NCBI GenBank assembly: GCA_019746355.1
Contig: JAIESC010000105.1
Span: 1 to 59,929 of the forward strand
Length of the DNA stretch: 59,929 bases
From: Xanthobacteraceae bacterium
GTDB taxonomy: Bacteria; Pseudomonadota; Alphaproteobacteria; Rhizobiales; Xanthobacteraceae
Direction: 5' to 3'
This document shows positions 9,006 through 17,995 of the stretch, piece by piece. The notes under the pieces were generated by a model. The model did not search any database. It was given only the letters and a program-made list of their open reading frames with translations, and was not told the origin of the DNA. Each line of letters starts with the position of its first letter. The first letter of the stretch is position 1. Made by a program: the position numbers and the translations under genes.

Positions 9006-10370
9006 GTGAATGCCACGGGTCCGATGCAACTGAAACTCTACGATACGCTGTCGCGCGAGAAGCGGGTGTTCGCGCCGATCGATCCGAACAACGTGCGGAT
9101 GTATGTGTGTGGGCCGACGGTCTACGACTTCGCCCACATCGGCAATGCGCGGCCGGTGATCGTGTTCGACGTGCTGTATCGCCTGCTGCGCCATGTTTAT
9201 GGCGCGGGCCACGTCAAATACGTCCGCAACGTCACCGACGTCGACGACAAGATCAACGCGCGGGCGGCCGAGCGCGGCATCTCGATCCGCGATCTGACCG
9301 AAGAGACCTACAACAACTTCAAGGAGGACGTCGCGGCGCTGGGATGCCTGCCGCCCGATGTCGAGCCGCGCGCGACCGAACATATCGAAGAGATGAAGAC
9401 GCTGATCGAGCGGCTCGTCGCGTCAAACCACGCCTATGTCGCCGAAGAGCACGTGCTGTTCAGCGTTCCGTCGATGCAGGACTACGGCAAGCTCGCGCGC
9501 CGCTCGCTCGACGAGATGATGGCGGGCGCGCGCGTCGACGTCGCGCCCTACAAGCGCGATCCGATGGATTTCGTCTTGTGGAAGCCATCGAAGCCCGGCG
9601 AGCCATCATGGCCGTCGCCGTGCGGCATCAACACGCCGGGACGGCCGGGCTGGCACATCGAATGCTCGGCGATGTCGTGGAAGCATCTCGGCGAGACCTT
9701 CGACATCCATGGCGGCGGCATCGATCTCGTGTTTCCGCACCACGAGAACGAGATCGCGCAGTCGAGCTGCGTCTTCCACAAGCCGGTGATGGCGAACTTC
9801 TGGATGCACAACGGCTTCCTGCAGGTCGAAGGCGAAAAGATGAGCAAGAGCCTCGGCAACTTCGTCATCATCCGCGAGGTGCTGGCGGACTGGCCGGGCG
9901 ACGTGGTGCGGCTGGCGATGTTGGGCAGCCACTACCGGCAGCCGATCAATTGGACCGTGAGGGGCCTCGAAGAGGCCGAGAAGGCGCTGTCGAGCTTTTA
10001 CGACGCTGCATCCGCCGAGGCCGATCCGCGGCCGGCGCCGGGCGTGCTGGATGGGTTGCTCGATGATCTCAACACGCCGAAGGCCATCGCCGAGATGCAC
10101 GGCCTGAAGAATGCCGCGGGGCGTCGGGCGCTTGCGGGCACGCTTGGCTTTTTCGGGTTCCGCCCGGATGAGCTGAAGGCATGGCAGGCCGCGCACGCGC
10201 CACAGCCGTCGCTCGCCAAGGAAGAGATCGAGAGCCGCATTGCCGCCCGTAACGCCGCGCGCAAGGCCAGGAATTTCGCCGAGTCCGACCGCATCCGCGA
10301 CGAGCTGGCGGCGCTTGGCGTCGTCCTGAAAGATTCCAAGGACGGTACCACCTGGGAGATGGCGCGATGA
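9006..10370 (+). CDS. cysS: cysteinyl-tRNA synthetase
   Basis: 454 residues, class Ia. The YVCGPTVYD strand brings the first zinc Cys, followed by the HIGNARP form of the HIGH motif near residue 41. The further zinc-site segment [10 protein letters not shown] lies near residue 217 with HHENE after it, and KMSKS is at about 279. The enzyme charges tRNA-Cys. It heads an operon: the GNAT gene starts inside its stop codon (ATGA), and the chain continues through a tiny ORF to cimA. Confidence 0.97.
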   Translation: MNATGPMQLKLYDTLSREKRVFAPIDPNNVRMYVCGPTVYDFAHIGNARPVIVFDVLYRLLRHVYGAGHVKYVRNVTDVDDKINARAAERGISIRDLTEETYNNFKEDVAALGCLPPDVEPRATEHIEEMKTLIERLVASNHAYVAEEHVLFSVPSMQDYGKLARRSLDEMMAGARVDVAPYKRDPMDFVLWKPSKPGEPSWPSPCGINTPGRPGWHIECSAMSWKHLGETFDIHGGGIDLVFPHHENEIAQSSCVFHKPVMANFWMHNGFLQVEGEKMSKSLGNFVIIREVLADWPGDVVRLAMLGSHYRQPINWTVRGLEEAEKALSSFYDAASAEADPRPAPGVLDGLLDDLNTPKAIAEMHGLKNAAGRRALAGTLGFFGFRPDELKAWQAAHAPQPSLAKEEIESRIAARNAARKARNFAESDRIRDELAALGVVLKDSKDGTTWEMAR

Positions 10371-10867
10371 TGGCCCGCGCCAAGCCGCAATTCGCGCTGC
10401 GGCCGTTCCTGCCGCAGGACACGCCGCTGCTGGCGGAAATCCTCCGTGCCAGCGTCGAGCAACTGACCGAGGACGACTACACGCCGGCGCAGCAGGACGC
10501 CTGGGCATCGGAGGCCGACGACCTCGAAGGCTTCGCCGAGCGGCTCGGCAAGCATCTCGCGCTGATCGCCACCCTGGACGGCTCGCCGGTGGGCTTCATC
10601 ACGCTCGATGCGCCGACCAGTATCGGCCTGTTCTACGTGCATCCGGCGGTGGCGGGACACGGCGCGGGGCGCATGCTCTATGACGCCATCGAAAAGATTT
10701 CCACCGCGCGCGGCACGCCGCATCTTGTGGTCGATGCGAGCGACACCGCGCGCGATTTCTTCGCTCATCGCGGCTTTACGCCCGAGCAGCGCAACACTGT
10801 CTCGGTTGGCAACGAGTGGCTGAGCAACACCACGATGAAGAAGCGGTTCAAAGGGGCGGCTTCATGA
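10367..10867 (+). CDS. GNAT-family N-acetyltransferase
   Basis: 166 residues with the GNAT fold: an N-terminal strand [19 protein letters not shown], central strand [25 protein letters not shown], and the acetyl-CoA loop [12 protein letters not shown] (Q/R-x-x-G-x-G/A variant) at about 98-109. The C-terminal [10 protein letters not shown] is typical of the RimI/YafP-like branch. It overlaps cysS and the following small ORF by four bases on each side, so it is translated in strict coupling. Substrate unknown. Confidence 0.88.
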   Translation: MMARAKPQFALRPFLPQDTPLLAEILRASVEQLTEDDYTPAQQDAWASEADDLEGFAERLGKHLALIATLDGSPVGFITLDAPTSIGLFYVHPAVAGHGAGRMLYDAIEKISTARGTPHLVVDASDTARDFFAHRGFTPEQRNTVSVGNEWLSNTTMKKRFKGAAS

Positions 10868-10971
10868 GCGAAGCAGGACCGTTCGGACGGCTGCGCACCC
10901 ACCATGTGGTGGTTGCAGCCGTTGCCCTCGTGGTCGCAATGGCCGTGGTGCTGAACTATTACCTCTGGTGA
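10864..10971 (+). CDS. 35-residue single-pass membrane protein
   Basis: A tiny ORF starting at ATG 10864, inside the GNAT stop (ATGA), and ending at TGA 10969-10971, inside the GTG start of cimA (GTGA). Its product has a short polar N-terminus ([14 protein letters not shown]) and one membrane helix VVVAAVALVVAMAVVLNYYL ending in Trp. Overlaps on both sides and a coherent transmembrane segment make random occurrence unlikely. It may be a small membrane protein or a coupling ORF. Function unknown. Confidence 0.7.
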   Translation: MSEAGPFGRLRTHHVVVAAVALVVAMAVVLNYYLW

Positions 10972-12572
10972 GTGTGATGTCTCGTGAGCGGCTCTATCTG
11001 TTCGATACGACACTGCGCGATGGTGCGCAGACCAACGGCGTCGATTTCACGCTGGCCGACAAGCTCGCGATCACGCGGATGCTCGACGACCTCGGCATCG
11101 ACTATATCGAAGGCGGCTATCCCGGTGCCAATCCGACCGACACGCAGCTCTTTGCCGAGCCGCGCATGCTCGGTGCCACGTTCACGGCGTTCGGCATGAC
11201 GCGGCGGCCCGGCCGGTCGGCCTCGAACGATCCGGGGCTTGCGGCGCTGCTCGAGGCCAAGGCGGAGGCGATCTGCTTCGTCGCCAAGTCCTGGGACTAC
11301 CACGTCCGCGTCGCGCTCGAGACCACGCTGGAGGAAAATCTCGCCTCGATCCGCGACAGCGTGAAGGCCGCGCTCGGCAGGGGCCGCGAGGTGCTGCTCG
11401 ACTGCGAGCATTTCTTCGACGGCTACAAGGCCAACCCCGGCTATGCGCTGGCCTGCGCCAAGGCCGCCTATGAGGCGGGCGCGCGCTGGGTGGTGCTGTG
11501 CGACACCAACGGCGGCGCGCTGCCGCACGAGGTCGAAGCGATCGTCCGCGAGGTGGTCAAACACATCCCGGGCGCAAACGTCGGCATCCACGCCCACAAC
11601 GACACCGAGCAGGCGGTGGCGAACTCGTTCGCCGCCGTGCGCGCGGGCGTGCGGCAGATCCAGGGCACGCTGAACGGTCTTGGCGAGCGCTGCGGCAACG
11701 CCAATCTCGTCTCGATCATCCCGACGCTGAAGCTCAAGCCCGAATTCTCGGAGTTTCTCGAGATCGGCGTGTCGGACGAGCAACTGAAAAGGCTGGTCCA
11801 CGTGTCGCACGAGCTCGACGAACGCTTGAACCGCGCGCCGAACCGCCACGCGCCTTACGTCGGCGAAAGTGCGTTCGCGACCAAGGCCGGCATCCATGCG
11901 TCGGCGATCATCAAGGAGCCGCAGACCTACGAGCATGTTGCCCCGGAGGCGGTCGGCAACCGGCGCAAGCTCCTGGTTTCGGACCAGGCCGGCCGGTCCA
12001 ATGTGTTGGCGGAGCTGGAGCGTATCGGGCTCAAGATCGACCGCAACGACCCGCGGATCGCGCGTCTCCTCGACGAGGTGAAGGAGCGCGAGGCCGTCGG
12101 CTATGCCTACGAGGCGGCGGACGCCTCGTTCGAGCTGCTGGCGCGGCGGATGCTCGGCACGGTGCCGAAATTCTTCGACGTGACCTATTTTGACGTCAAG
12201 GTCGAGCAGCGCGCGCAGAACGGCCACGGCAGCGAGGTGCTCACCACAGCGGTGGTGAAGGTGAAGGTCGGCAACGAGACCTTCATCAATGCTGCCGAGG
12301 GCAACGGCCCGGTCAACGCGCTTGACGTGGCGCTGCGCAAAGACCTCGGCAAGTTCCAGCGGTTCATCGAGGGGCTGAAGCTCACCGACTATCGGGTGCG
12401 TATCCTCAACGGCGGTACGGGCGCGGTCACCCGTGTGCTGATCGAGAGCGAGGACGAGACCGGCGAGCACTGGACCACCATCGGCGTGTCACCCAACATC
12501 ATCGACGCGTCGTTCCAGGCGCTGATGGATTCCATCGTCTACAAGCTCGTCAGGTCCGGCGCGCCTGCGTAG
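10968..12572 (+). CDS. cimA: (R)-citramalate synthase
   Basis: 534 residues of the LeuA superfamily. The TIM-barrel begins LYLFDTTLRDGAQTNGVDF with the conserved R-D-G-x-Q, the metal site HAHNDTEQAVANSF appears near residue 205, and the C-terminal regulatory LeuA-dimer domain spans about 400-530. The enzyme condenses pyruvate and acetyl-CoA to citramalate on a threonine-independent route to isoleucine. GTG 10968 overlaps the small ORF; ATG 10977 three codons later is an equally good start. The deaminase starts one base after its stop. Confidence 0.93.
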   Translation: MSVMSRERLYLFDTTLRDGAQTNGVDFTLADKLAITRMLDDLGIDYIEGGYPGANPTDTQLFAEPRMLGATFTAFGMTRRPGRSASNDPGLAALLEAKAEAICFVAKSWDYHVRVALETTLEENLASIRDSVKAALGRGREVLLDCEHFFDGYKANPGYALACAKAAYEAGARWVVLCDTNGGALPHEVEAIVREVVKHIPGANVGIHAHNDTEQAVANSFAAVRAGVRQIQGTLNGLGERCGNANLVSIIPTLKLKPEFSEFLEIGVSDEQLKRLVHVSHELDERLNRAPNRHAPYVGESAFATKAGIHASAIIKEPQTYEHVAPEAVGNRRKLLVSDQAGRSNVLAELERIGLKIDRNDPRIARLLDEVKEREAVGYAYEAADASFELLARRMLGTVPKFFDVTYFDVKVEQRAQNGHGSEVLTTAVVKVKVGNETFINAAEGNGPVNALDVALRKDLGKFQRFIEGLKLTDYRVRILNGGTGAVTRVLIESEDETGEHWTTIGVSPNIIDASFQALMDSIVYKLVRSGAPA

Positions 12573-12573
12573 A

Positions 12574-13023
12574 ATGGACGCCATGCGCCTGCCTTGCCCT
12601 TGCGCTTCTCCTTGCACCCGCCGCTCGGTGCTCGCGGCGTTGGCCGCGGCCGGCACCGTGCTGGCGACGCGCGCCAAAGCCGCGCCCGCCGAGCATCGCC
12701 AATTCATTGCCGCAGCCTTCCGGATGAAGGACGAGGCGGTGCGCGCCGGCGACCAGGCCTATGGCGCGGTGGTGGTGAAGGACGGCCGTATCATCGGCTT
12801 CGGACCAAGCCGCGTGGTTTTGAAAAAGGACTGGACGGCACACGCCGAGCGCGAAGCGATGCGGGAGGCGCAGGCACGGCTCGGCCGAAGCGATCTGTCC
12901 GGCTGCATCCTCTATTCCTCGTCGCGGCCCTGCTCCGAATGCGAGCGGGCGGCGGCCGCCGCCAACATCGACCGCATGATCTTCGGCAGCGAGGCGACCG
13001 ACGCAGGCAAGCCGAGAGCATGA
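12574..13023 (+). CDS. exported CMP/dCMP-deaminase-family protein
   Basis: 149 residues. The zinc deaminase motifs are HAEREA near residue 90 and SSSRPCSECE near residue 114, giving the His-x-Glu and PCxxC set of nucleoside or guanine deaminases. The N-terminus has TRRSVLAALAAAGTVLATRA, a Tat-like signal, which is unusual for a normally cytosolic enzyme. It lies one base after cimA. The stop codon lies in the left arm of a palindromic repeat (13016-13088), so the C-terminus may have been altered by repeat insertion. Substrate unknown. Confidence 0.8.
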   Translation: MDAMRLPCPCASPCTRRSVLAALAAAGTVLATRAKAAPAEHRQFIAAAFRMKDEAVRAGDQAYGAVVVKDGRIIGFGPSRVVLKKDWTAHAEREAMREAQARLGRSDLSGCILYSSSRPCSECERAAAAANIDRMIFGSEATDAGKPRA

Positions 13024-13088
13024 TCCCGAAAAAGCCTGCCCCGGACTTGATCCGGGGTGTGAGGCGCTTTTCGGAAAAGATCATGCTC
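13016..13088. repeat. palindromic intergenic repeat (REP-like)
   Basis: GAGCATGATC at 13016-13025 pairs with GATCATGCTC at 13079-13088. Inside are CCCGAAAA/TTTTCGG-type arms and a nested CCCCGGA-CTTGA-TCCGGGG hairpin. This resembles palindromic elements scattered in Bradyrhizobium-group genomes. It could also act as a terminator between the cimA operon and the VOC gene. Confidence 0.75.
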
Positions 13089-13105
13089 AAACAGAAAAGC
13101 CCTGA

Positions 13106-13486
13106 ATGATCGATCACGTCTCCATTGCGGTGCGCGATCTCGCCGCTGCTGCTCGCTTCTACGAAGCGGTGCTGGCGACACTCGGCTATCAAAAACTGGC
13201 TGATCGTCCCGCGACCATCGGTTTCGGCAAGAAGTATCCGGAGTTCTGGCTGAACGAGCGGCGCAACATGGCGCCGGTCGATGCCGACAGCGGTGCGCAC
13301 ATCTGCCTCCGCGCGCGCGACGTGGAGACGGTGCAGGCGTTCCACACGGCGGCACTCACGGCCGGTGGCACGTCGGATGGAGCGCCCGGGCCGCGCTCGG
13401 GACAGATCGGCGGTTACTACGCGGCGTTCATCCGTGACCCTGAAGGCAACAGGATCGAGGCCGCGACGTTCACGGCCGCGACATGA
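13106..13486 (+). CDS. VOC-family (glyoxalase/bleomycin-resistance fold) protein
   Basis: 126 residues forming one VOC domain. MIDHVSIAVRDLAAAARFYEAVLATLGY is the first beta-alpha-beta unit with a metal-ligand-type His at residue 4, and FIRDPEGNRIEAATF is the last unit with the Glu position. Such proteins bind metal and act in many small-molecule reactions or as binding proteins; substrate unknown. It begins 17 bases after the palindromic repeat. Confidence 0.85.
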   Translation: MIDHVSIAVRDLAAAARFYEAVLATLGYQKLADRPATIGFGKKYPEFWLNERRNMAPVDADSGAHICLRARDVETVQAFHTAALTAGGTSDGAPGPRSGQIGGYYAAFIRDPEGNRIEAATFTAAT

Positions 13487-13489
13487 GGC

Positions 13490-14092
13490 TTACATCCGTC
13501 CGGCCACCTCGGGCGCCATGGTCTTCTGGGCTTCGGCGCTCTGCGCTGCCGCTTCCGTCAGCGTCGGCAACACGTGTTCGATGGTGTCGGCCACGTAATA
13601 CTTGAACAGATTGGCTGAATGGATGAACGCCATCCGATCCATATGCTCGAAAAGCCGCAAAAGCGGATCCCAGAATCCTTTGACGTTGGCAAGAAGGATG
13701 GGCTTCTGGTGCCGACCGAGCTGGGCCCAGGTCATCTGCTCGACCACCTCTTCGAGCGTGCCGATCCCGCCAGGCAGGGCGACGAAGGCGTCGGCGTGGT
13801 CGAACATCTGTTGCTTGCGCTCGTGCATGTCGTGGACGCGGACCAGCTTGCCACGCCGCATCATGTGCTCGCGGTTGGCGAGGAACTCGGGGATGATCCC
13901 GGTGACCTCGCCGCCGTGATCGAGCACGCTGTTGGCAAGCTCGCCCATCAGCCCGACCGAGCCGCCGCCATAGACGAGGCCGATGCCGTTCTTGGCGAGC
14001 GTCTGCCCGAGCTTGCGTGCGGCGGTGGCGAAATCGGGATCGCGGCCTGGGCCTGAGCCGCAATAGACGCAGATTCTTCGGATTTGGCTCAT
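13490..14092 (-). CDS. LOG-family/TIGR00730 Rossmann protein
   Basis: 200 residues from ATG 14092, where the family similarity MSQIRRICVYCGSGPGRDPDF begins; the longer open frame is upstream noise. Diagnostic motifs are VYGGGSVGLMGELA (about 44-57) and the active-site PGGIGTLEEV (about 107-116). Characterised members release cytokinin bases from nucleotide monophosphates as phosphoribohydrolases. In a bacterium without a plant-hormone cluster it may be nucleotide housekeeping. It converges with the VOC gene, with 3 bases between stops. Confidence 0.9.
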   Translation of the reverse strand: MSQIRRICVYCGSGPGRDPDFATAARKLGQTLAKNGIGLVYGGGSVGLMGELANSVLDHGGEVTGIIPEFLANREHMMRRGKLVRVHDMHERKQQMFDHADAFVALPGGIGTLEEVVEQMTWAQLGRHQKPILLANVKGFWDPLLRLFEHMDRMAFIHSANLFKYYVADTIEHVLPTLTEAAAQSAEAQKTMAPEVAGRM

Positions 14093-14155
14093 TCTCACTC
14101 GTTTGTGCGAAGCGGTATGCGAATCGTCCGCAAAGAAGAAGGATATAGACATGCG

Positions 14156-14205
14156 CGGCGGCGCTGGCGAGGGCGGGAAGCGGCGGCGCTGGCGAGGGCG
14201 GGAAA
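14156..14205. repeat. 25-bp tandem duplication upstream of ABC exporter
   Basis: Two adjacent 25-base copies (14156-14180 and 14181-14205) built around GGCGGCGCTGGCGAGGGCGG and differing only in the last base. They lie between the LOG gene start and the ABC exporter. Confidence 0.85.
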
Positions 14206-14341
14206 ATGCCCCGCCCATCGCTGTTTTATGCGGCAGAATCCACTATATGAGGGACTTGCCGATGGCGCCCGCCTTTTGCGCCGTCCCGACCGGGATTTCT
14301 TAGACCTAACCGTGAGTGACCACGTCCGATCAGCGCACAGC

Positions 14342-16261
14342 ATGAAGCGCGAAGTCTCCGCCGACCGCGGCGGCGCGCTATTTCGCACGCTGGCACGGTT
14401 GTGGCCCTACATCTGGCCGCACGACCGTCGCGACCTGCAGCGCCGCGTGGTGTGGGCGACGTTGCTGCTGTTCGCAGCGAAGCTTGCGACCATCGCCGTG
14501 CCGTTCACCTTCAAATGGGCGGTCGATGCGCTGGGCGGGCAGGGTACCGCGCCGTTCGCGCCTGACTCATGGCTTGCCTGGGCGATCGCCGCGCCGGTCG
14601 CGATGACGGTCGCCTATGGCGGCATGCGCATCCTGATGGGCGTGCTGACGCAGCTTCGCGACGGCGTGTTCGCCAAGGTGGCGATGCACGCGGTGCGCAG
14701 GCTTGCGATCCTGACCTTCGAACACATGCACGAGCTGTCGCTGCGCTTTCATCTGGAGCGCAAGACCGGCGGGCTCACCCGGGTGCTGGAGCGCGGCCGC
14801 AACGCGATCGAGACCATCGTCCGCATGGTCATTCTGCAGTTGCTGCCCACCATCGTCGAGGTGGCGCTGATCGCGGCCGTGCTGTTCTACCAGTTCGACT
14901 GGCGCTACGTGGTCGCGATCCTCATCACGGTCGCGCTCTACATGTGGTTCACGTATCTGGCGACCGAATGGCGTATCTCCATCCGCCGCCGCATGAACGA
15001 CAGCGACAACGACGCCAACACCAAGGCAATCGACTCGCTGCTCAACTACGAGACCGTGAAATACTTCTCGGCGGAAGGGCGCGAGGCCAGGCGCTACGAC
15101 CGCTCGATGGAGCGCTACGAAGCCGCAAGCGTGAAGTCCTACGTGTCGCTCAACGTGCTGAATGCCGGCCAGGCGGTGATCTTCACCATCGGGCTGACCG
15201 CCACCATGGTGCTGTGCGCTTTCGGCATCAGGAACGGCAGCAACACCGTCGGCGATTTCGTCATGATCAACGCCATGATGATCCAGCTCTACCAGCCGCT
15301 GAACTTCATGGGCATGGTCTACCGCGAGATCAAGCAGGCGACGATCGACATCGAAACGATGTTCAACATCCTGCAGCGCCCGCCGGAGGTCGTCGACGCC
15401 CCGGACGCAAAGCCGCTTGCGGTGAGCGCCGGCAGCATCGCCTTCGAGAACGTCGGCTTTGCCTACGAGCCGGCGCGGCCGATCCTGAAGGGCGTGAATT
15501 TCGAGGTGCCGGCCGGCAAGACGGTGGCCATCGTCGGCCCCTCCGGCGCCGGCAAATCGACCATCTCGCGGCTGATCTACCGCTTCTACGACGTGTCGGC
15601 GGGCCGGATTCTGATCGACGGGCAGGACGTGCGCGACGTGACGCAGAAGTCGCTCCGGCAAGCCATCGGCATGGTCCCGCAGGACACCGTGCTGTTCAAC
15701 GACACCATCCGTTACAACATCCGCTACGGTCGCTGGGAGGCGAATGACGGCGAGGTCGAGGAGGCGGCACGGCTCGCGCAGATCGACGATTTCATTCGCA
15801 TGTCGCCGCACGGCTATGAGACGGAGGTGGGCGAGCGCGGCCTGAAGCTGTCCGGAGGCGAGAAGCAGCGCGTTGCGATCGCCCGCACGATCCTGAAAGC
15901 CCCGCCGATCCTGCTGCTCGACGAGGCGACGTCGGCGCTCGACAGCCACACCGAGAAGGAAATCCAGGACGCGCTGGAGCGCGTGTCGAAGAACCGCACC
16001 ACGCTGGTCATCGCCCACCGGCTCTCGACCATCGTCGGCGCCGACGAAATCATCGTGCTCGACAAGGGCGTGATCGTCGAGCGCGGCGGGCACCATGAGT
16101 TGCTGCGGCTTGGCGGGCTTTATGCCAGCATGTGGAACCGGCAGCGCGAAGCCGAGGCCGCCCGCGAGATGCTGGCGCAGGCCGAGGAGGACAAGGCGCA
16201 GCCGAACCGCATCCCGCCGCGGCTCGCAGACGACCTTCCCCCCGCGGCGGCGGCGGAATGA
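14342..16261 (+). CDS. Atm1/HMT1-type ABC exporter (fused permease-ATPase)
   Basis: 639 residues from ATG 14342; GTG 14312 ten codons earlier is also possible, and neither has a strong ribosome site. Six membrane helices occupy about residues 30-330, then the nucleotide-binding domain shows GPSGAGKST (Walker A), MVPQDTVLFNDTI (Q-loop, in the form typical of Atm1 homologues), LSGGEKQR (signature) and ILLLDEATSALD (Walker B). Atm1-type proteins export glutathione-linked sulfur or metal compounds. The gene leads psd and pssA on the same strand. Confidence 0.9.
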   Translation: MKREVSADRGGALFRTLARLWPYIWPHDRRDLQRRVVWATLLLFAAKLATIAVPFTFKWAVDALGGQGTAPFAPDSWLAWAIAAPVAMTVAYGGMRILMGVLTQLRDGVFAKVAMHAVRRLAILTFEHMHELSLRFHLERKTGGLTRVLERGRNAIETIVRMVILQLLPTIVEVALIAAVLFYQFDWRYVVAILITVALYMWFTYLATEWRISIRRRMNDSDNDANTKAIDSLLNYETVKYFSAEGREARRYDRSMERYEAASVKSYVSLNVLNAGQAVIFTIGLTATMVLCAFGIRNGSNTVGDFVMINAMMIQLYQPLNFMGMVYREIKQATIDIETMFNILQRPPEVVDAPDAKPLAVSAGSIAFENVGFAYEPARPILKGVNFEVPAGKTVAIVGPSGAGKSTISRLIYRFYDVSAGRILIDGQDVRDVTQKSLRQAIGMVPQDTVLFNDTIRYNIRYGRWEANDGEVEEAARLAQIDDFIRMSPHGYETEVGERGLKLSGGEKQRVAIARTILKAPPILLLDEATSALDSHTEKEIQDALERVSKNRTTLVIAHRLSTIVGADEIIVLDKGVIVERGGHHELLRLGGLYASMWNRQREAEAAREMLAQAEEDKAQPNRIPPRLADDLPPAAAAE

Positions 16262-16308
16262 TATGATCGCAACAAACGTCTGACAGTGCGGAGCGCCGAC
16301 CACCACCC

Positions 16309-17007
16309 ATGTCCATCATCGACTCCATCAAATCCCAGGCCGTGCCCGTCCACCCGCAGGGCTATCCCTTTGTCGGCGGCTTTGCGCTCGCGAGCCTGAT
16401 CCTGTTCTGGATCTGGACGCCACTCGGATGGATCGGCACGGTTCTGACCGTCTGGTGCGCCTATTTCTTCCGCGATCCGGTGCGGGTGACGCCGCTGCGC
16501 GACGGTCTTGTCGTCGCCCCGGCCGATGGCCGCGTCAGCCGCGTGGTCAATGCCGTGCCGCCACCGGAGCTGGGCTTGAGCGACCGGCCGCTGCCGCGCA
16601 TCTCGATCTTCATGAGCGTGTTCGACTGTCACGTGAACCGGAGCCCGATCGCCGGCCGGATCGAGCGGATGGTCTACAAGCCCGGCAAGTTCATCAACGC
16701 CGACCTCGACAAGGCGAGCGAGGACAACGAGCGCAACGGCTTCATCATCAGTGGACCGCGCGCCCGCGTCGGCGTGGTGCAGATCGCGGGCCTGATTGCG
16801 CGGCGAATTGTCCCATTCGTGCAGGAGGGGCAGGCCATCACCGCCGGCGACCGCATCGGCATGATCCGGTTCGGCTCCCGGGTCGACGTCTATCTGCCGG
16901 AGGGCGGCCGGGCGATGGTGGCGGAGGGCCAGACCGCTCATGCCGGGGAGACCGTGCTGGCCGATCTCGCGGCCGCCGACCCCGGACGCACCTATCGGGT
17001 TGGTTAA
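16309..17007 (+). CDS. psd: phosphatidylserine decarboxylase proenzyme
   Basis: 232 residues, the short bacterial PSD-A type. An N-terminal membrane segment ([22 protein letters not shown]) precedes the catalytic part with PADGRVSRV and [16 protein letters not shown]. The self-cleavage site is the FGSR motif near residue 190, where the Ser becomes the pyruvoyl group. It converts phosphatidylserine to phosphatidylethanolamine at the inner membrane. The next gene, pssA, makes its substrate. Confidence 0.95.
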   Translation: MSIIDSIKSQAVPVHPQGYPFVGGFALASLILFWIWTPLGWIGTVLTVWCAYFFRDPVRVTPLRDGLVVAPADGRVSRVVNAVPPPELGLSDRPLPRISIFMSVFDCHVNRSPIAGRIERMVYKPGKFINADLDKASEDNERNGFIISGPRARVGVVQIAGLIARRIVPFVQEGQAITAGDRIGMIRFGSRVDVYLPEGGRAMVAEGQTAHAGETVLADLAAADPGRTYRVG

Positions 17008-17062
17008 CGGGCGGAACCCGGCGTGGCGGCGCGGCGTCGAACCCGCTATATTGGTCGGCATC

Positions 17063-17938
17063 ATGTTTTCGCCTTTTGAACGCGAACGAATGGAAGCCCG
17101 GCGGCAGCGGTTCCGCGCGATCCCTGTGCGGACGCTTCTGCCCAACCTGATCACGCTTTTGGCGCTCTGCGCCGGCCTCACCGCCATCCGGCTCGCCTTC
17201 GAAGGCAAGCTCGAATGGGCGCTCGCCGCGATCGTGTTCGCCGCCGGTCTCGACGGTATCGACGGGCGCATCGCCCGCATGATCAAGGGCCAGTCCAAGT
17301 TCGGCGCCGAGCTCGACAGCCTCGCCGACTTCGTCAACTTCGGCTGCACCCCCGGCCTGATCCTCTATCTCTGGGGGCTGAACGGTGCGGGCAATGTCGG
17401 CTGGATCGCCGCGATGGTGTTTGCGATCTGCGGCGCGCTCCGTCTCGCGCGCTTCAACGTCATGGCCGAAGATCCGAACCAGCCGGCCTGGGCCGGCAAC
17501 TTCTTCACCGGCGTGCCAGCGCCGGCCGGCGCGCTGGTGGTGATGCTGCCGATTTATATCGATCTGCTCGGCGGCCCCAAGGCCAACCCGACCGTCACGC
17601 TGCTTTATACGCTGGCGATCGCCTTCCTGATGGTGTCGCGGCTGCCGGTGTTCTCCGGCAAGCGCGTCGGTAAGCGGGTCAACCCCGATCTGGTGCTGCC
17701 GGGATTCGTCGCGGTTGTGCTGTTCTTTGCGCTGCTGATTGCCTATCCGTGGTGGGTGCTGAGCATCGGCACGGTGATCTATCTCGCCTGCCTGCCGCTC
17801 GGCTGGCACGCGTACCGCGAATATGCGCGGAAGGATCTGGAAGCCGCGCAGGCCGCCGCAGCATCCGGCGAGCCGTCCGACGCCTTGCCGCCGCAGCAGC
17901 AGCCCGACGAGCAGGACGAGCGCCTCACCCGGCACTGA
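17063..17938 (+). CDS. pssA: CDP-diacylglycerol-serine O-phosphatidyltransferase
   Basis: 291 residues from ATG 17063, chosen because similarity starts at MFSPFERERMEARRQRFRAI; the frame is open further upstream over psd. The CDP-alcohol phosphotransferase motif DG-xx-AR-x8-G-x3-D-x3-D is intact in DGIDGRIARMIKGQSKFGAE followed by LDSLAD, at about residues 68-92. About eight membrane helices follow. It joins serine to CDP-diacylglycerol to give phosphatidylserine. The tail is Gln/Asp-rich and polar. Confidence 0.95.
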   Translation: MFSPFERERMEARRQRFRAIPVRTLLPNLITLLALCAGLTAIRLAFEGKLEWALAAIVFAAGLDGIDGRIARMIKGQSKFGAELDSLADFVNFGCTPGLILYLWGLNGAGNVGWIAAMVFAICGALRLARFNVMAEDPNQPAWAGNFFTGVPAPAGALVVMLPIYIDLLGGPKANPTVTLLYTLAIAFLMVSRLPVFSGKRVGKRVNPDLVLPGFVAVVLFFALLIAYPWWVLSIGTVIYLACLPLGWHAYREYARKDLEAAQAAAASGEPSDALPPQQQPDEQDERLTRH

Positions 17939-17995
17939 GGCCGACGCGCCGCAGCTTCTCCTTTCCCATCTCGACAGCCCGCCACAGGACCGCCA

